A stretch of DNA of 64,000 bases from Geosiphon pyriformis (taxonomy: Eukaryota; Glomeromycota; Glomeromycetes; Archaeosporales; Geosiphonaceae): NCBI GenBank assembly GCA_016748015.1, contig JAAOMT010000176.1:234434-298433 (forward strand). The letters are read 5' to 3'. The notes below the pieces were generated by a model. That model saw only the letters and a list, made by a program, of their open reading frames with translations, was not told the DNA's origin and made no database searches. Of the stretch, positions 36,191 to 49,179 are shown one piece after another; the first letter of the stretch is position 1; each line of letters opens with the position of its first letter. A program made the translations under genes and the position numbers.

Positions 36191-37859
36191 AATTTTATGG
36201 GTTTTTTTGGCTTGATCTCTTGACTATTATTGTCAAAATACTTGAGTTGCATGATAGATTGATTTTCGATCAAATAAACTGGTGTTGTTGTGATTTTTTT
36301 TTTGGTTTAGGTTCTTCAAATTTAATTTTGTGCTTGTTGTTTTTATTGAACAAGGAGATACTAAGAGCATAGCATTCTGAACACTATTTATTATTATAAA
36401 ACATAATGCATTTTTTGCATAATTGAATATTTATTTGCTTTAATTATTGAATTTAAGCTTTTTGGATCAGATAAGTATAGCTGGCAATTTGATGATATAC
36501 TTTTACTTCATCTTTATAGTTATATCTAATAATTTCAATGATGTATTTGATGTATTTAGTTTATTTTATCTAATAAACATCTTCTTGGATTCCTTTATTA
36601 ATTAAAATTATGGCTAGTTTATAAATTATTTCAATATTAAGTGAATAATAATAAAGTTTATTAAGAGTACTATTATAAACAGCATCAAATAAGGTTTTTC
36701 TTTTTACTTTTTCCATAATTAATAAAACATATTGGCAAGTTTAATTACAAACTCTTCTTTTCATTGTAATATTAATCCAGTTGTATTTTTCTGGTAGTAG
36801 TTTTTTACATGTGAAACAAAGAGTGTTGTCTTATTTTCCACTTTGTTTAGAGTATTTAAATTGTTTCTAGTAATATGTTTTATAGTAATAGCAAGTGCAT
36901 GTCTTATATTCTTCTTCTGGTAATATATAAGCTTTTATAGATAAAAGCTTTTTGTTGTAATTTTTGCATTTGAGTAAGATATATAGTAGTTGTTTTTGTA
37001 GTTTTGGTTTAGAATACCAAATTTTATTTCAACTACTAGTTTCTTCAAAAAATTTTTGTTCTGTTTCTTTGGCCCAATTAGATATTGATTTAAAAGCCAT
37101 ATAAGTTTTGATAATTGGAATTTCTTTCTCTTCAAATTTAAACACAAAAGCTTTTTTGATTATTTGTTAAAAGTATCACAAGTAACAAGTACTTTGGTGT
37201 ATTGTCTTTGATATAAAATCTTGAGTTTTTGGGTTTTTCAATCTAAATTTGCATTGGCTTTGAGGAGCCAGTTGTTTTCAACAAGAATTTGGTATTAGAA
37301 TATATTCATAACAAAAACTTTAACTGGAATAATGATTTCATTGATTAAAAAAGAGAAATTATTAATTTTTTTCATTGAAGTTTTTTTTATACTATTAGCT
37401 ATAACAATAATTGTTTGGGCTGGTCAGTTAATATTTTGTTTGAATTGTTGTATTAATTGATATGTAATAATGCTTTTGACAGATCTACTATTTAAGATTA
37501 GTTAAATTGATTTTTCTTCAACTTTAGTTTTAATATATATTGCTGTAATTGCTTTTTGTTTTATAACTGCTGCATTATTGAGTAAGAATAGTGATTTATT
37601 GACTTCAAATTTGAATAAAAAGATATCAGAAAAATTGGTATTTTGGATAATTTGAATTGGTGGAATAGTATTATTGAAAAGATTTTGTTTAAAACTGTAG
37701 CTTTACCTTTAAAAAGTGTAATTTGTTGAAAATTCGATTTTTCTGATATTATAAAATAACTAGGTTGTGTATAGTAATAATTAAGTCTTTGTTGAATTGA
37801 ATTTTAAAAAACTAATTGGCTATTGAGATTAAATCTATTGTTGTTTGTTGTAAATTAGT

Positions 37860-39540
37860 TTTGCAATGCAAATTGGTTTTGTTAAACTAATTTTTAAGCA
37901 GATATTTAATATTGCTAAACTGGTAGTTATTGATATTGTTGTTAATTAGATTATAAAGCAGATTAATAATAATTGTTCTAATATTGAAGCCTTGATAGAT
38001 TGTAAGATGGTGGTGAAGATTAGTAATAGATTTGTTATGATTGGGAATAATATTGATTATTTTTTTGCTGCTAGTCTTATTGTATTTTTTGGCAATTTTG
38101 TTTTCAATGTTCTGGAATTTCACAATAGTAACAGCTTTGACTTTGACTGTTTGATGATAAAAAGTTGCTTGAATTTTGTTATTGTGGTAATTAATATTTC
38201 TGTTGTTGCTATTGTTATTGGTTGGTAAAATAGTTTTTAACTTTTTTTGCAAGTTAATCAATTATTTTTTTAGCTGCTAAGCTGGTTTTGTTGATTGCAA
38301 AATTGATGAGTTTAGTATAGTTTGTTTCTTTCATTGCTATTTTATAGTTTTTTGCATGTTAAATAATTGTAGCTAAGTCTGTTAGAGTGTAGAAATAAAC
38401 TTTTTTGATCAATTTATCTTTTAATTCAGCTATAAATTAGTCCAAAATTTAAGCATTAGAATAATACTTATTGGTTTTTAATTGTTAAATTTGTTGGAAA
38501 AACTTGTTGAATTTCTTAAAATAAGTTATAACAAATTTAGAAGATTCTTGTTTAATGTTTTGAAATTGGTTTTGGAAAGTAATAAAAATGTTGTCATTAG
38601 TAAATTGTTTCAAAAAAGCATCTTTAAATGTTTGCCAGTTTTTAAACCATTTGTCTACTGCTTTTTAAAGAAAGTATAAAATTGTTTTTAATATTCTTAC
38701 TGCATTCTATTTATTTGTATTTTCTGCTTTTTGAACTTTATCAAGCCATTTTTGTGAACTAATGTCAGCATTTTTTTCAGTAAATTTAGTAATTTTTACA
38801 ATGTAAGTGGTTGTTATTTCTTTTGTATTTTTGTTTTTAGTAGTTTTTTTTTCTGTAAATTCAAAAATGTTTTTATTGTTATCAGAGTAATTGCTTTGGT
38901 TCTCTGTTAAAAAATTGAGAAAGTTAGTATTAGTAAATACTGATTTTGGTTGTTAAATAAGGCTTTTTGATAAGATAAAATTTCCTGGTTTCAAAAACCA
39001 GATAAGAGATAAATTAAGTGTTTGCAATTGAGCAAGTAAAATTAAAAATAGTGTAATAAAGAGTGGTAATTTGATACTGGTTCTTTGTTTAGGTGTTTGC
39101 AGATATTTGGCAGTTATTTTTAGTATATTGTGGATTGTTCTTAGATTTTGATTTTGTTTGTTGTTATTTTTAGGTTCTAATTCTATATTTAAAAAGAATT
39201 TGGATTGTCCTAGATATTTTTTTTCACAATATTAAATAATATTAAAGTTGAATTTCTAAAAGTAGATGTTGAGTATTTTATTGTTAAAGTCTTCTGTTTT
39301 TAAGTAAAAATAGTATAATAAATTTTTGTAAAGATTGTTTCTGATTTCTGAAATATTGTAGTTTCCAAAAAGATAATTGTTAATACAGTTTTTAATATAT
39401 TAGTATAATGATTTCTTGAAAATTTCAATTCTATCTTGAATGTTAAATTTTTGTTTACAGTAAATGTAAATTGATTAATAATACTTTAAAGTTATTGTAT
39501 TAGATATAATTATCACTTTAAAGTTGTTATTGCTGTGTTA
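37860..39540 (-). pseudogene. G2 gag remnant
   Basis: Base-level similarity to the G1 gag is clear over the Gln/Asn-rich tail (around 37887-38261) and the capsid region (around 38480-38760). No usable frame remains. Confidence 0.6.
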
Positions 39541-39561
39541 TTTTTATGAAAAAACACCAAA

Positions 39562-39820
39562 TATTACTGGAGATTTTTGGTCTTTTTTTTTAAATATGGT
39601 TAATATTTGTTTGCTGTTAATTCACGTTTTTTGAAAGCAGTTGAATCTCTAATAACTGAATTTATTTTCAAATTATCTCCTATAATTTGAATTGCTAGAC
39701 TTATAAGTAAAATAACCAATTCTGTACCAGTTATTTTATGTAGTTATTTTGTAGTAAAAATCAATTTTTTTAAGAATTGCTTATTTAAAAGCTTATTAAA
39801 AATATGTAGTTATTTTGTGG
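39562..39820 (-). repeat. 5' LTR remnant of G2
   Basis: Starts TATTACTGGAGATTTTTGG, the reverse complement of the G1 LTR end, and follows it for about 259 bp to GTTATTTTGTGG. It then changes without a gap into a family II LTR at 39821. The expected remainder of this LTR was not found further right. Confidence 0.8.
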
Positions 39821-40568
39821 TATTACAAGTAATTATTTGGAATATTAAAACAAATAACAAACCTGTAACTTAGTGTTTAATAGCTGTTAATAATAGTGGT
39901 TTTTAAAGATTTTGGTTAAGTTTTTTGTATAATAGACAGAGATTTAATTAATGGTTTTTTCTGTGAATTTTTTTTTAGTATGGTAACTGGTTTATTCTAA
40001 CAGTTATGCTCTTTTAATGAGTTATTTTTAAGTTTTTTACCCTTGTTTCTGGGTCTTTTACCAGACTATCTTTGAGATTAATTACTTAATGGTTAATCTC
40101 TTAATCAATTAGTAAACCACAAAAAAAATAAAATAAAAAAATAAAATAAAAAATTAGTATTTGTCAATAGTCATAATTAAGAGTTATTGATTTAGTGTAA
40201 TTAAGTATTAGATTTTATCAACATGGAGTGTTGATAGTGTAGAATAAATTAATATTTCTTTAATCAAATAATGATAACATAGATTTGAATAATAATAAAT
40301 GTTTTATTAATATAAATATAATTTCACTTCAAGTTATAAAAAACTATTTTTTAAAGGAAGAAGTATTGTTATTCTGAACTAAATTGTCTGCCCTTCTTGT
40401 TTCTAATACTTTTACTATATATACATAATTTATATTATACAATATTTCTTAAAATCTTTCAATTCTTTTAAAAAAATCTTGGAATTCTAAAATTCTTCTT
40501 TTTACTATGCTTATTTCTAATTGGCTATTTTATCTACTTATTATAATTCCTAATTTCTATGAGTAATA
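39821..40568 (-). repeat. 3' LTR of G4 inserted into the G2 LTR
   Basis: Begins TATTACAAG and ends GAGTAATA, matching both LTRs of G3 (TGTTACAAG...AAGTAACA) with many transitions and some deletions (748 bp against about 865). It lies inside the 5' LTR of G2, so G2 was there first. Confidence 0.8.
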
Positions 40569-43131
40569 TTATTCTCTCTTTTTAATATTGAGTTCTGTTA
40601 AGATCTTCTAAATTTTTTAAATCTTCTTCTTGAATTAGCTCCATAATTTTTTTTTTAAGAATTACTTTTATAATTCTAGTCTGCAATTTTTCAAATTAAA
40701 TATTGATTAATTTTTCCAGTTAATTAATAATTATTGTACTTATTTTTGAGTGTAGCAGTATTTTTGGCCAGTTCTGAAATTCTATTTGTAGTTAATAAAT
40801 AACTTTTATATATGTAAATAAATTGTTTTTTTCCATAATTTGTTTAATTTGTTGTACTATAATTAGATCAAATATACTTTTGGTTTTATTTATATATAAG
40901 TTCTAAATATTTAGTTTCTGTTTTAACTGAAAATAACAAAAGTTTTTAAAAATTTGTTATGTCTATTGGTTTCAATTTTTTAAAACAAATTTTTCATTTT
41001 GTATTAATATTCTTGGAGTTTTCAATATTTTATTATTTTTATTATTATTTTATATACTGGATTTTCAAAAGTATAATATTTAAAGTATTGTTCTTTACTT
41101 TGTAATCTTTTAATTATTCTTTTGTCTTTAAATTATATTGTTTATTTGTTAATAATAACTTTAAAACTTGATTTCTGATGTTAAATAAGTTGTAAAAGTT
41201 ATTATGTAAATAAGTAAATATTGTTAATAATTTCTATTTTTATTATATTATATGTATTGGTTTTTTATATACTGTTCTGGTTAATCAATTTAACATGTTT
41301 GTTTCAATAATTATGATTGGTTCCAAATCTTGTAGAATCTTATCTGATTTAATTAGTATTTGTTGTACTTTTAATTATAAAATATTATTGGTAGATAATA
41401 AGCTATATTGTGATATAATTTTAGTTAATTACCATATACTGTTTTGGCTAAGATTTTATTGTCTTATCTTAATTTGTATGTTTTATTTCTTTAATATAAA
41501 ATAGATTATTTTATTTGAAATTAAAATTTCTACTCCATTGTTTTTCTACTTTGGTATAATATAAGAGTACTTTGTTTCTTATCCTGAATTCAATTGGTTT
41601 ATTTAGTAATTGGTTGTTATGTTATTTTTTTTTGTTTTGCTTGTAATTTTTGTATATTATCAACTGCTTTTTGTTTTTTATTTTTTAGAGTTTTTATTAA
41701 GTTATATGTTTTTTTTAGCAATGTTTTTTAAAAGTTGGTTTCTGTTATTGGTTTAATTAGATATATATTAATATCTATTTTAACTGGTATTATGACTGTT
41801 TTACTATAAATTAGTTTAAATAGTATTGCTTATATAATATCTTGCTTTATTGTTTAATAAGCAATAATACTAATAATATAAACAAATCCTATTTATTCTG
41901 GTTTTTTTGGCTTATCTTAGTTATTGCTTCACATAGTGTTCTGTTAAATTTTTCAACTAAATTATTAGTTTATGAATAATATAAAAATAATAATGGTTAT
42001 TTGATTCCAAATCTCTGATTTAATTCTGTTAATTTTTTGTTTACAAAGTGAGTTTTCTAATTTAATAATAATTTTTTTGAACATTTATGTCAATAAATCA
42101 AATCTTGATATATAAATTTGGCTACAGATTTTGTATTTGCTTTTTGAATTGCTTTTGCTTCTGGCTATTTTGTAAAATAATTTATAACTACTGCTATATA
42201 TTGGTTGCTTCTACTAATTATTGTTAATAATCTGACTAAGTTAATTCCAATTCAATTAAATAGTTGTTTTATTTTAATTGGTCTTAGTAATTTACTGGAT
42301 TTTATTCCTTTTTTTTTGACAAACATTACAACTTTGAACATATTAGATGATATCTAGATATATTAATAGCCAATAATATCTTTTTTTGGTCATTTCTATG
42401 ATTGTTTTTTTATAAAATATTCTGTAGTTAGATCTGAGTACATATTGAGCAATATTGTTTTTTTTCTGGTTCTATAATTACTTTGAGTGATTAATCTAGA
42501 TTTTTTTTGTTTTTCCAATATAGTATATTTTAGTATATAATAAAATATTTTGATTGTTGTTTTATATGGTTTTGTTCTTTTTAAAATAATTTTTTTTTGA
42601 ACTTTTAAGTATTAATATAATGTTAAAGTTGTTGATATTTTTGTGTATTTATCTTTTGTTATATTTTTAAATTGAAATGCTTTTAGATTTATTTTATTTG
42701 TAACAATTCTTCAACATTTCTGTTTTCTTTTTTCTTTTTATAGTGTACTGTATAATTAAATAATAAGAGTTCTATTTTTTATTTGACATAGTAATTATTT
42801 CCAAATTCTTGTTTTTAGATTGATGTTAATTTTTTGTAATTAGTATATATCTTAAACTTTTAATTCAAGTATTTTTTCTATTTTATAACAGCCCAATAGA
42901 TAGCTAAGTGTTTTAATACTAATATGTCATAGTTTTTTTCAGTTAATATATATCACTAAATTTTCTTGTCTATCTGCTCTTTTTTGTGATAACACAGCTC
43001 CCAATGTTTGACCAGATGTATTAGTAATGATCATGAATGGCTTACTATAATCTGAATAGATTAATATTAGAGCTTAAATAAGCTTTCTTTTTAAGATATT
43101 AAAGCTTTTTATTGAGTTTTAGTTTATTTAT

Positions 43132-43967
43132 TATTATTTATAGAAATTAAAATTATAATAATAGATAAAATATCCAATTAGAAATAGAAATAGTAAAAAA
43201 AAAAATTCTAAAATTGTAGGATTCTTCTTAAAAAATTGCAGAATTTCAGAATTTTTTTTAAAGAAATTAAAAAATTTCAAAAAATTTTATATAACATAAA
43301 TTATGTATATATAGTAAAAGTATTAAAAACAAAAAAATAGTCAATTCAGACAAAACAATAGTTAACAATAATTACTTATTCCATACTTCTTCCTTCAAAA
43401 AATAATTTTCTATAACTTGAAATGAAATTACATCAATATTAATAAAATATCTAATTATTATCTAATCTATATTATTATTGCTTAATTAAAAATATTAATC
43501 ACTTATATATTATTAATACTTCATGTTAATAGAATTCAATATTTAACTATACTGAACTAATAGCTTTTAATCATGCTATTAATGAAATACTAATTTTTTA
43601 TTTTTTTTTCTTATTTTTTTTTATTTATTTTCTTTTGTTTTATTTCTCTATTGCTTACTAATTGATTAAAAAAATTAAGTATTGAGTATTTGAAGTCAAG
43701 AATAGCTTGATAAAAAACCTAAAAACAAGAATAAAAAACTTAAGAATAGCTTACCAAAAAGATACAATTGTCAAAATAAACTAACCACCATGCTAAAAAA
43801 AGAAATTCATAAAAAAAACCATTATTGAATCTTTTTTCATTATACAAAAGACTCAATCAAAATCTTTAAATACCAAAATCTCCAAAAATTACCAATATTT
43901 CCAGCTATTAAGCACTAAGTTACAGGTTTATTATTTGTTCCAACACCTCAAATATTTACTTGTAATA
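43132..43967 (+). repeat. Nested solo LTR (family II, opposite orientation)
   Basis: The 836-bp segment aligns end to end with the reverse complement of LTR 39821-40568, from TATTATTTATAG to TTGTAATA. G4 sequence continues on both sides: 43100-43131 and 43968-44040 both match G3 near 49620-49720. The flanks TTAT (43128-43131) and TCAT (43968-43971) are a 4-bp target duplication with one transition. A full element inserted here and was reduced to one LTR by LTR-LTR recombination. Confidence 0.75.
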
Positions 43968-44044
43968 TCATATTTAATGTTTTTTGCTTAAAGCTGATAG
44001 AGTAATTAAGTCAGTTATTCTTATAAGCAAAATATAAAACAAAA

Positions 44045-44605
44045 TTTTGTACTTATCTTTAATATTTTATAATTACTTATTAATATTAGCTTTGATTATA
44101 AAAACCATGTTTTTTTTAATAAAAATAAAAATATTAGCCTGAAATTAATTATCTAATTCCATTATTGCTTTTTGCTACAGTCTTATTAATTGTATTTTGA
44201 TTATTTTATAATATTATATTCAACAAATACAACATATATAGTTTTTACAAATATTCTTACAAAATTTTTTTTATAATAACAGTTTAATTTATACAATTGT
44301 TTACAGACTTTTTAAAATTAGTGTTTATTACAATACTTTGATTATTTGTTAAATTTATTATAATTAATATTGCCTTTTTAGAAATAAAAGACATCTAAAT
44401 TATTTTACCAAATTTTAATGAAGTAAAAGCCTCTCCAAAATTGTTTATACTAAAGAAAATATTTTTAATAATTTTTAATTTATCTTGAAAAATTTTTTTA
44501 CTAATAGTTAACAGATTTATATTTAAGATAAAAAATCTATAAACCAAAATACATACCAATAACTTCAATAAAAGAGGAAAAAAAAAGAAAAAAAATTACT
44601 TAAAA

Positions 44606-44641
<36 letters not shown>

Positions 44642-45190
44642 TACTAAAATTAATTATACCAAAAAATTTTTTTAATACACATTTGTTACAATTTTTTTTG
44701 GCTTTTTAAAGGTTATATTAACATTTTTATAAGTAAATTTATTATTATTTCTAAGCTAAAAACTTGTTTTTTTAATAAAATACTTCTTATTTATGTTTAT
44801 ATTTTTTGTTTTAGTAGTATTTTCAGTTTTAGAATTAGCTACTGTTATAGATAAATCTGATAAAGTAATTGTAACTTTTAGTGTTTGTAATTTGATAATA
44901 GAAGCCAATTGAATATTAATGTAATAGTTTTTTTGGTTAAGTTAGTTATTAGTCTTTGAAAATTTTTTTGTTTAAAGTTATATCTATTGAGTTTTTTTGT
45001 TATAAAGAACAAAGTTTTGGTTTTTTAATTGTAATATGCTTATTGTATTTTTTTTAAGCTAATAAGTATAGTCACTAGAGTCTGGTATTGTTTTTTTGTT
45101 TTTTTGATAAGTTAACAAAATAAAGTTAATATTTAAATTTAAAAAAAAACTTTTTTTTTTTACTAAATTATCATAAAGTCTATTTTTAGA
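44045..45190 (-). pseudogene. LINE fragment D (5' part with ORF1)
   Basis: AT-rich sequence aligning with LINE B 28070-29110. The clearest stretches are about 44140-44210 (against 28170-28240) and 44360-44500 (against 28370-28500). Only the 5' part is present, and insertion of a LINE normally keeps the 3' part, so D was joined to G4 by deletion. The right limit is approximate. Confidence 0.55.
44606..44642. repeat. ATT microsatellite
   Basis: About twelve ATT units inside LINE fragment D, ending ACTACT. Confidence 0.85.
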
Positions 45191-46223
45191 CAGTTGATTT
45201 TCAATATTATTGCTCTATAAAAGAAAAGAAAAGAAAAAATCAAGATAAATAAATAAAAAAATTAATATTGTTAATTATTATAATTAAAAGTAATTGGTCC
45301 AAATTATTAAAGTTCTAAGACTCTTTTATACAAATAGCATTTGGTCTGAAGTAAAAATAACAAAGACAATTAATTTGATTTTAATAATCAAAATATTGAG
45401 ATTATATATAAGTAATTAAAAATAAAAAGATTTTATTAAATTGATTCGAAATATATATAATAAAATTGATTTTTTTCTAAGATTAAGATATTTAAAAAAG
45501 AAGTGATTTTTGTTTTTTTTTGCTTGTTTTTTTTTTTATTTGTTAAAACTGCTTATTTTTATACATATTTTTTAATTCTACAAAATTGTTTTTAATTGCT
45601 TATTATTACTAATTATTATTTGCTATTTTTATTATTGCTTTGTTTTTTATGTTATAATTAGTTATTTTGTATTATTTTACTTTATTGTATATTAATTTGT
45701 ATTATTCTAAGTTATTTTGTATTATTTTGTATTATCATATTTTTTTTATGTTATTACATATTAATCACATTTTTTAATAATTTTCGATTGGTTTTTCTAC
45801 TTGAGTAATACTGTTTTTCCAAATAACAGAATATTTTAAAAAACACCAGTGTTAATAATCACAACAAATTTCTTTAAAATTCTATTTTTACACTTTTTTT
45901 TAGCTAACAAATTTGTAATAACTAAATTAGTACCAAATTTTTTTGGTTTTTTTATACTTAAATTGTTTTTAATATCAACAGTTTTATATTTAAATAAAAA
46001 AAATTTAAAAATATCTAATTAAATACTAAGATAAAAGATAAAACAAAAAACTTTTTTCAAAAATATATTATTCTTTTTTGGAAATTTGGAATGTAAAAGA
46101 AAAAAAAGTTTTTTTATATTTATATACAAATTATTTAATTTTGAAAAAACAATATTAAAAAAACTTGTAAGTTTAATTATTTTGGTTTTTAAACTGTTTA
46201 ATTTAAAAATAAAATTATTAAAA
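45190..46223. other. AT-rich region, origin unclear
   Basis: About 1 kb of T-rich sequence. Around 45650-45760 a TTTTGTATTA-like unit recurs irregularly. Some stretches may be decayed LINE or LTR, but I cannot support an assignment. Confidence 0.5.
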
Positions 46224-46227
46224 ACAT

Positions 46228-47089
46228 TATTACAAAAGATTATTTAGGGTCTCAAAACAAATAACAAATCTGTAATTTGGTGCTCAATTGATATAATGAT
46301 GTTAATTTCTGAAGGTGTTATGGATTTAAAGGTTTTGATTGAGTTTTTTATATAATAGACAGAGATTTATTATGGTGGATTTTGGTTGATTCCTCAAGTC
46401 ATTTTCCCAATTTCCGTCTTTAGCATAGTGGCTGGTTTAATCTGGCAGTCATGCCCTTCTAGTAAGCTATCTGTTACTATATATATAATTCTATTCTTAT
46501 TTTTGGGTCTTTTACCAAGCTATTCGTGATATTAATAACTTAGTACTTTAATCCTTTTAATACAACAACTAAAAAAAAAGAAAGAAAAATAAAAAAAAAG
46601 ACAAGAAAATATAAAAAAGTTAAGCCAAGGCAATTAAGTTAGTATTTTGTCAATAGCGATAATTAAGAGCTATTGTTTTAGTGTGGTCAAATATTAATTA
46701 CTATCAACATGAAGTGTTAATAATGGAAAGTGAATTGAGATAGCAAATAATTATTTATTGATACTTGTGATTTGGAAAGATTGCTTAGATTAAATTTAAA
46801 CTAGAAAGTCTGTTTTTTTTACTTCTAATACTACTGTTATATATACACAATTGAAATTCTTCAATTCCTCAATTCTTCACACCAAGAATTCTGGAATTTT
46901 TGGAATCTTGCAATTCTTTTGAGAGGAATCCTGGAATTCTGGAATCCTGTGATTCTTTATATGAGAATCTTAAAATTCTTGAAATTCTGCAATTCCTCTG
47001 AGAAGAATCCTGGAATTTCATATTTACTACAGCTACTTCTGATTGGCTAATTTATATGTTAATATACTTCCTATATTCTATAAGTAACA
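46228..47089 (-). repeat. 3' LTR of G3
   Basis: 862 bp, reading TATTACAAAAG at the left and AAGTAACA at the right. It contains the TTCNNGAA cluster (46880-47020) and a purine tract just outside its right edge (AAAAAGAAGAAAATAA on the minus strand). Confidence 0.9.
46880..47020. promoter_or_regulatory. Cluster of TTCNNGAA palindromes (heat-shock-element-like) in the family II LTR
   Basis: TTCTGGAA at 46889-46896 and 46937-46944, TCCTGGAA at 46929-46936 and 47008-47015, and TTCTTGAA at 46976-46983, with many single GAAT/ATTC half sites. TTCNNGAA is the tail-to-tail pair of nGAAn units in heat-shock elements. The same cluster is in the 5' LTR at about 56060-56195. Binding by heat-shock factor is inferred only. 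Confidence 0.45.
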
Positions 47090-47109
47090 TTATTTTCTTC
47101 TTTTTAATA

Positions 47110-47800
47110 TTGAGCTCCATCAAGATCTTCTAATTCTAATTCTCTATCTTTGCATATTTCTTGAACTTTTTTTTCAAGAATTACTTGTGTTATCTTGTTC
47201 TGTAATTCTTCAAATTGAGCATTGGTTATTTTTCCTATTTGGTTAACAGTAATGAAATCCATTGCTGGATTGAATAATATTTTAAGTTGGTTTTAAAATC
47301 CAACTTGTAGTCAATAAATAGTTCGTGCTTGTGTGGTTAGATTGTTTTTTCTCACAAATTGTTCTAGTTGTTGTAATATTTCTGGGTTGAATAATCGCTT
47401 TGTCTTATCTGTATATAAGTTCTGAATATTTAAGTGTTGTTCCAAGTGAAAATAACAAAAGTTTCTTGGAAATTGTTGTGTTTACTAATTTCATGTTTCT
47501 ATTGTCAACTCTGAATATTGGGTGACTTTTGGTTGTGCTTTTATTACCAATTTCACTTTTGTGATTATTTTTCCAATAGTGTTTTTTGTTTTTCTTTGTA
47601 TTTTATCTTATGGTCTCTTTTTGGTGTTTTTGTATTTGATGGTTTGTTGATTGATTGTAATTTCTATCTCTTGTTGTTGAATCAGTTGAAAGAGTTGTTG
47701 TGTTAGTGCATAGATATCATCAGTAATTTCCATTTTTCTGTTGTTTTTTGTCATGTTTATCATGTCTTTATATTTTTTTAGTTGTTTAATTTGACATGTT
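47110..47800 (-). pseudogene. G3 3' accessory ORF
   Basis: Downstream of integrase in the same place as the G1 ORF. The last part reads open from about 47470 to a TAA near 47110 apart from a TGA and a TAA: FHLEQHLNIQNLYTDKTK, then NQIGKITNAQFEELQNKI and an acidic end. The helical C-terminal part resembles the G1 protein. No membrane segment. Function unknown. Confidence 0.5.
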
Positions 47801-47999
47801 GGTATCAATGATAATAATTGGTTCTAGATTTTGTGGAATTTTATCTGGTTAAACTAGTATTCTTTGTACTCTTAATTATGAAATATTACTGGTAAATTAT
47901 GATACTATATAGTAATATGATTTCAGTCAATCACCATATGCTGCTTTGGTTAAGATTTTGTTCAACCTTAATTTATAAGCTCTATTTTCAAGAATTTTT

Positions 48000-48990
48000 T
48001 TTATGTAAAATGGTCCATCCTATTTGGGATCAAATTTTCCACTCCATTGTTTTTCTGCTTTGGTACAATATAAAAGTACTTTGTTTTCAATCTTGAATTC
48101 AACTGGTTTATCTTGTAGTTGGTTATTATGTCTTTTTTTTTGTTTTTCTTGTGACTTTTGGATGTTATCAGCTGCTCTTTATTATTTGTTTTCTAGAGTT
48201 TCTATCAAGTCATATGTTTTTCTTAGCAATGTTTCCTAAAAATTGTCTTTAATTATTGGTTCTGTTGAATATGTATTGACTTTTATCTCAACTGGTAATG
48301 TTGCTGTTCTACCATATACTAATTTAAATAGTGTTGCTTGTGTAGTGTTTTGCTTTATTGTTTGATAAGCAAATAATACTAATGGTATGAACAAATTCCA
48401 TTTGTCTTGATTTTTTTGGCTGATTTTGACAATTGCTTTACACAATGTTCTATTGAATTTTTCAACTAATCTATTGGTTTGTGAATAATATGGTGATAAT
48501 AATGGTCTTTTAATTCCAAATTTTTGACTTAATTCTGCTAATGTTCTATTCACAAAGTGAGTTCTTTGATCTGATAATAATTTTTTTGAATATTCATATC
48601 GACAAATTAGATTTTGATAAACAAATTTGGCAATAGATTCTGCATCTGCTCTTTAAATGGCTTTTGTTTCTGGCCACTTAGTAAGATAATCTATGACTAC
48701 TGTAATATATCTGTTTTCTTTTCTGGTTATTGTTAATGATCCAACTAAGTCAATTCCAATACAGTTAAATAATTGTTCCACTTTGATTGGTCTTAATAGT
48801 TTGTTGGGTTTTGTTCTTCCTTTTTTCTGACAAGCATCACAATTTTGAACATATTAGATGATATCTGGATACATTGATGGCCAATAGTATTTTTTCCTGG
48901 TTTTTTCTATAGTTGCTTCTTTATGAAAATGTCCTGCTGTTGAATCTGAGTACATATTAAACAATATTGTTTTTTTCTCTGGTTCTGTGA
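48000..48990 (-). pseudogene. G3 integrase
   Basis: Zinc finger with GHFHKEAT and CDACQKK, then catalytic Asp (GIDLVG), Asp (LSDQRTHF) and Glu (RLVEKFN), all present. TAA or TAG codons lie near 48655 and 48855. The open part is 48236-48553. Unlike G1, the catalytic triad is intact here. Confidence 0.82.
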
Positions 48991-49179
48991 TTACTCTGGT
49001 TAGTTGATCTGAATTCTTTTTGTTTTTCTGATAAAATATCTTTTGGTGAGTAATAAAATATTTGAATTGTTGTTTGATATGACTTTGTTCTTTTGGAGAT
49101 AATTTTTTCTTAAACTGCTGGGTATTAATATAGTGTTGGAGTTGTTGATATTTTTGTATATTTATCTTTTGTTATATTT

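Larger units (their letters stand above)
30786..39820 (-). mobile_element. Ty3/gypsy element G2 (family I), heavily decayed, 5' LTR truncated
   Basis: A second copy of the G1 family on the minus strand, so AT-rich that no frame survives. The 3' LTR is 30786-31705; the 5' LTR remains only at 39562-39820, where a family II LTR has inserted. By alignment to G1: accessory ORF about 31710-32330, integrase about 32600-33740, RNase H and RT about 33900-35230, dUTPase about 35790-36190, Cys-rich module about 36330-36960, protease about 37300-37620, gag about 37860-39540. Changes are mostly C to T and G to A. Confidence 0.85.
39821..44045 (-). mobile_element. Ty3/gypsy element G4 (family II), 3' half only
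   Basis: A family II LTR (39821-40568) is followed by sequence aligning with G3: accessory ORF (about 40570-41280), integrase (about 41290-42420), RNase H and RT (about 42700-43131 and 43972-44045). A solo LTR interrupts it at 43132-43967. At about 44045 similarity passes to a LINE fragment, so the 5' half of G4 is missing, probably by deletion. It is decayed throughout with no frame left. Confidence 0.75.

Noticed and set aside
39821-43967. Two LTRs in inverted orientation, first read as an inverted terminal structure or inversion
   Set aside because: Element G4 continues on both sides of the second LTR with a 4-bp duplication, so it is a nested solo LTR and not an inversion.
47518-48239. 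Plus-strand Phe/Leu/Cys-rich frames that look like membrane proteins
   Set aside because: They are antisense to the G3 accessory ORF and integrase; T-rich antisense DNA gives hydrophobic translations.
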